NCBI RefSeq assembly: GCF_021731985.1
Contig: NZ_JAKFWH010000043.1
Location: forward strand, 1-64,000
Reading direction: 5' to 3'
DNA: 64,000 nucleotides
DNA from: Nitrosomonas sp.
GTDB lineage: Bacteria; Pseudomonadota; Gammaproteobacteria; Burkholderiales; Nitrosomonadaceae
The notes beneath the pieces were generated by a model. It saw only the letters and a program-made list of their open reading frames with translations, made no database searches and was not told where the DNA came from. The position numbers and the translations under genes are program-made. This document shows positions 62,705-64,000 of this stretch, in pieces; within the stretch, counting starts at the first letter, position 1; each line of letters begins with the position of its first letter.

Positions 62705-64000
62705 ATGGAAATCAAAGTTAATTTTCTCGACAATCTCAGACTTGAAGCTAAGTTTGATGATTTCACTGTCATTACTGATCAGCCTATTCGCTACAAAGGT
62801 GATGGCTCAGCACCCAGTCCTTTTGATTACTTCTTGGCTTCATCGGCCCTTTGTGCGGGTTATTTTGTGCGGGTGTATTGTTTGTCCCGTAACATCCCTA
62901 CTGAAAACATCAGATTATCGCAGAACAATATTGTTGATCCTGAAAACCGCTATAACCAAATCTTTCAAATTCAAGTGGAGCTGCCAGAAAGTATTTCTGA
63001 TAAAGATCGCCAAGGTATCTTAAGATCGATTGACCGCTGTACAGTGAAAAAAGTAGTGGAAACTGGCCCTGAGTTTAAAATCGAGCCGATTAAGAACCTC
63101 GACGAAGACACACAAATCATGCTGATGGGTCAATCAGAAGGCGATTCCAGCACTTACATCTTAGGGAAAGACCTGTCACTTGAACAAACCATCTCGAACA
63201 TGACGGGTATTTTGGCCGGCCTTGGCATGAAGATCGAGATTGCCTCTTGGCGCAATATCGTGCCCAATGTGTGGTCGCTGCATTTACGCGATGCCGCGTC
63301 GCCTGCGTGTTTTACCAACGGGAAAGGCTCAACCAAAGAGAGCGCGCTTTGCTCGGCGCTAGGTGAGTTTATCGAGCGCCTTAACTGCAATTTCTTTTAC
63401 AACGATCAGTACTTTGGCGAAGAAATTGCCAACCACGACTTTGTACATTATCCCAATGAAAAATGGTTTAAGCCGGGGCCAAATGACGAGCTGCCAGCAG
63501 GCATTTTGGATGAATATTGTTTAGATATCTACAATCAAGACGGTGAACTGCGCGGCTCAAATCTGATTGACACCAACTCGGGTTTGGTTGAGCGTGGCAT
63601 ATGCGCTATCCCCTTTGTGCGTCAGTCCGATGGAGAAACCGTGTATTTCCCATCTAATTTGATTGAGAATTTATTCTTAAGTAACGGTATGAGTGCGGGC
63701 AATAACCTGCATGAAGCGCAAGTGCAGTGTCTATCGGAAATCTTCGAACGTGCGGTAAAAAAACAAATTATTGAAGAAGAGATTGCCTTGCCAGACGTGC
63801 CGCAACACGTGCTTGAAAAGTACCCAAGCATCTTAGAAGGCATTAACGCTCTGGAACAGAATGGTTTCCCCGTGGTGATTAAAGATGCTTCATTAGGCGG
63901 CCAATTTCCAGTGATGTGTGTGACGCTAATGAACCCTAAGACGGGTGGTGTATTTGCATCATTCGGCGCCCACCCAAGCTTTGAAGTGGCGCTGGAGCGC
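62705..64000 (+). CDS. OsmC-YcaO fusion protein (3' end beyond the window)
   Basis: Open from ATG 62705 to the last base, 432 codons without a stop. The first 140 residues form an OsmC-like domain (EIKVNFLDNLRLEAKFDDFT, APSPFDYFLASSALCAGYFV with its redox Cys). The YcaO domain follows: IEIASWRNIVPNVWSLHLRD, then CFTNGKGSTKESALCSALGE and FIERLNCNFFY, the ATP-binding Glu segments. YcaO proteins activate amide backbones with ATP; E. coli YcaO supports RimO-dependent ribosomal methylthiolation. This fusion is familiar from marine gammaproteobacteria, so the gene may be a recent import next to the transposase. No ribosome site is clear. Confidence 0.85.
   Translation, partial: MEIKVNFLDNLRLEAKFDDFTVITDQPIRYKGDGSAPSPFDYFLASSALCAGYFVRVYCLSRNIPTENIRLSQNNIVDPENRYNQIFQIQVELPESISDKDRQGILRSIDRCTVKKVVETGPEFKIEPIKNLDEDTQIMLMGQSEGDSSTYILGKDLSLEQTISNMTGILAGLGMKIEIASWRNIVPNVWSLHLRDAASPACFTNGKGSTKESALCSALGEFIERLNCNFFYNDQYFGEEIANHDFVHYPNEKWFKPGPNDELPAGILDEYCLDIYNQDGELRGSNLIDTNSGLVERGICAIPFVRQSDGETVYFPSNLIENLFLSNGMSAGNNLHEAQVQCLSEIFERAVKKQIIEEEIALPDVPQHVLEKYPSILEGINALEQNGFPVVIKDASLGGQFPVMCVTLMNPKTGGVFASFGAHPSFEVALER

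Noticed and set aside
62676-63023. 115-residue forward frame
   Set aside because: Alternate frame of the OsmC domain, which has strong family motifs in its own frame.

Overview
The window reads as chromosome of a betaproteobacterium, most likely Nitrosomonas or a close relative (Nitrosomonadaceae). The grounds are gene content and order: hisCBHAFIE-hinT-tatABC, yraN-lpoA-rsmI, squalene-hopene cyclase followed by hpnG, PEP-CTERM surface proteins, and AMMECR1/Memo/radical SAM as a trio. No ammonia-oxidation genes lie here, so the assignment is an inference from neighbourhood and protein style.

Layout. 1-5.4 kb: a secreted class 3 lipase, a HhH-GPD (endonuclease III-like) gene broken by two compensating frameshifts, the three-gene AmmeMemoRadiSam operon and an alpha/beta hydrolase. 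5.4-12.4 kb: a DUF423 protein and xseA on the minus strand, an ExbB-type channel without ExbD, an MlaA lipoprotein, then the hopanoid genes shc and hpnG. 12.4-15.7 kb (minus): an ABC exporter, a frameshifted hydroxylaminobenzene mutase/styrene-oxide isomerase relative, an AT-rich gene of unknown role, and a parvulin. 15.8-20.1 kb: a LolD-like ATPase, an FtsX-type permease and an AttH/CrtC-like secreted protein form one overlapping operon. 20.1-24.4 kb: a 35-residue membrane peptide gene with a perfect terminator, then copZ, copA and a secreted protein.

24.5-31.4 kb (minus): histidine biosynthesis followed by hinT and the Tat translocase. 31.5-34.5 kb: an HDOD protein, a MidA-type methyltransferase and a pteridine reductase. 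34.6-39.4 kb (minus): an AT-rich, tightly overlapped five-gene accessory operon (ABC ATPase, permease, NMT1/SsuA-like binding protein, membrane-anchored unknown protein, radical SAM enzyme). This is one of the two best candidates for an undescribed system. 39.4-43.7 kb: yraN, lpoA, rsmI, pyrC, a DUF393 protein and a small membrane protein. 44.0-46.5 kb: two PEP-CTERM genes; the second has eleven CTAAAA copies just before its start region. 46.7-57.4 kb: a ROK kinase, a secreted protein, nnr, purL, a ChaN-PDZ protein and an M1 peptidase.

57.4-64 kb is accessory DNA. It holds VapBC, duplicated remnants of a REP-associated tyrosine transposase (RAYT) with a group II intron 3' end between them, a 984-residue AlbA_2/Schlafen-NACHT NTPase (probable antiviral STAND protein, the second main candidate), an intact RAYT with inverted ends, and an OsmC-YcaO fusion running off the end of the window.

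A 34-bp identical motif carrying two perfect DnaA boxes in inverted orientation occurs twice, 37.7 kb apart, both times between genes. No rRNA, tRNA or CRISPR array was recognised.
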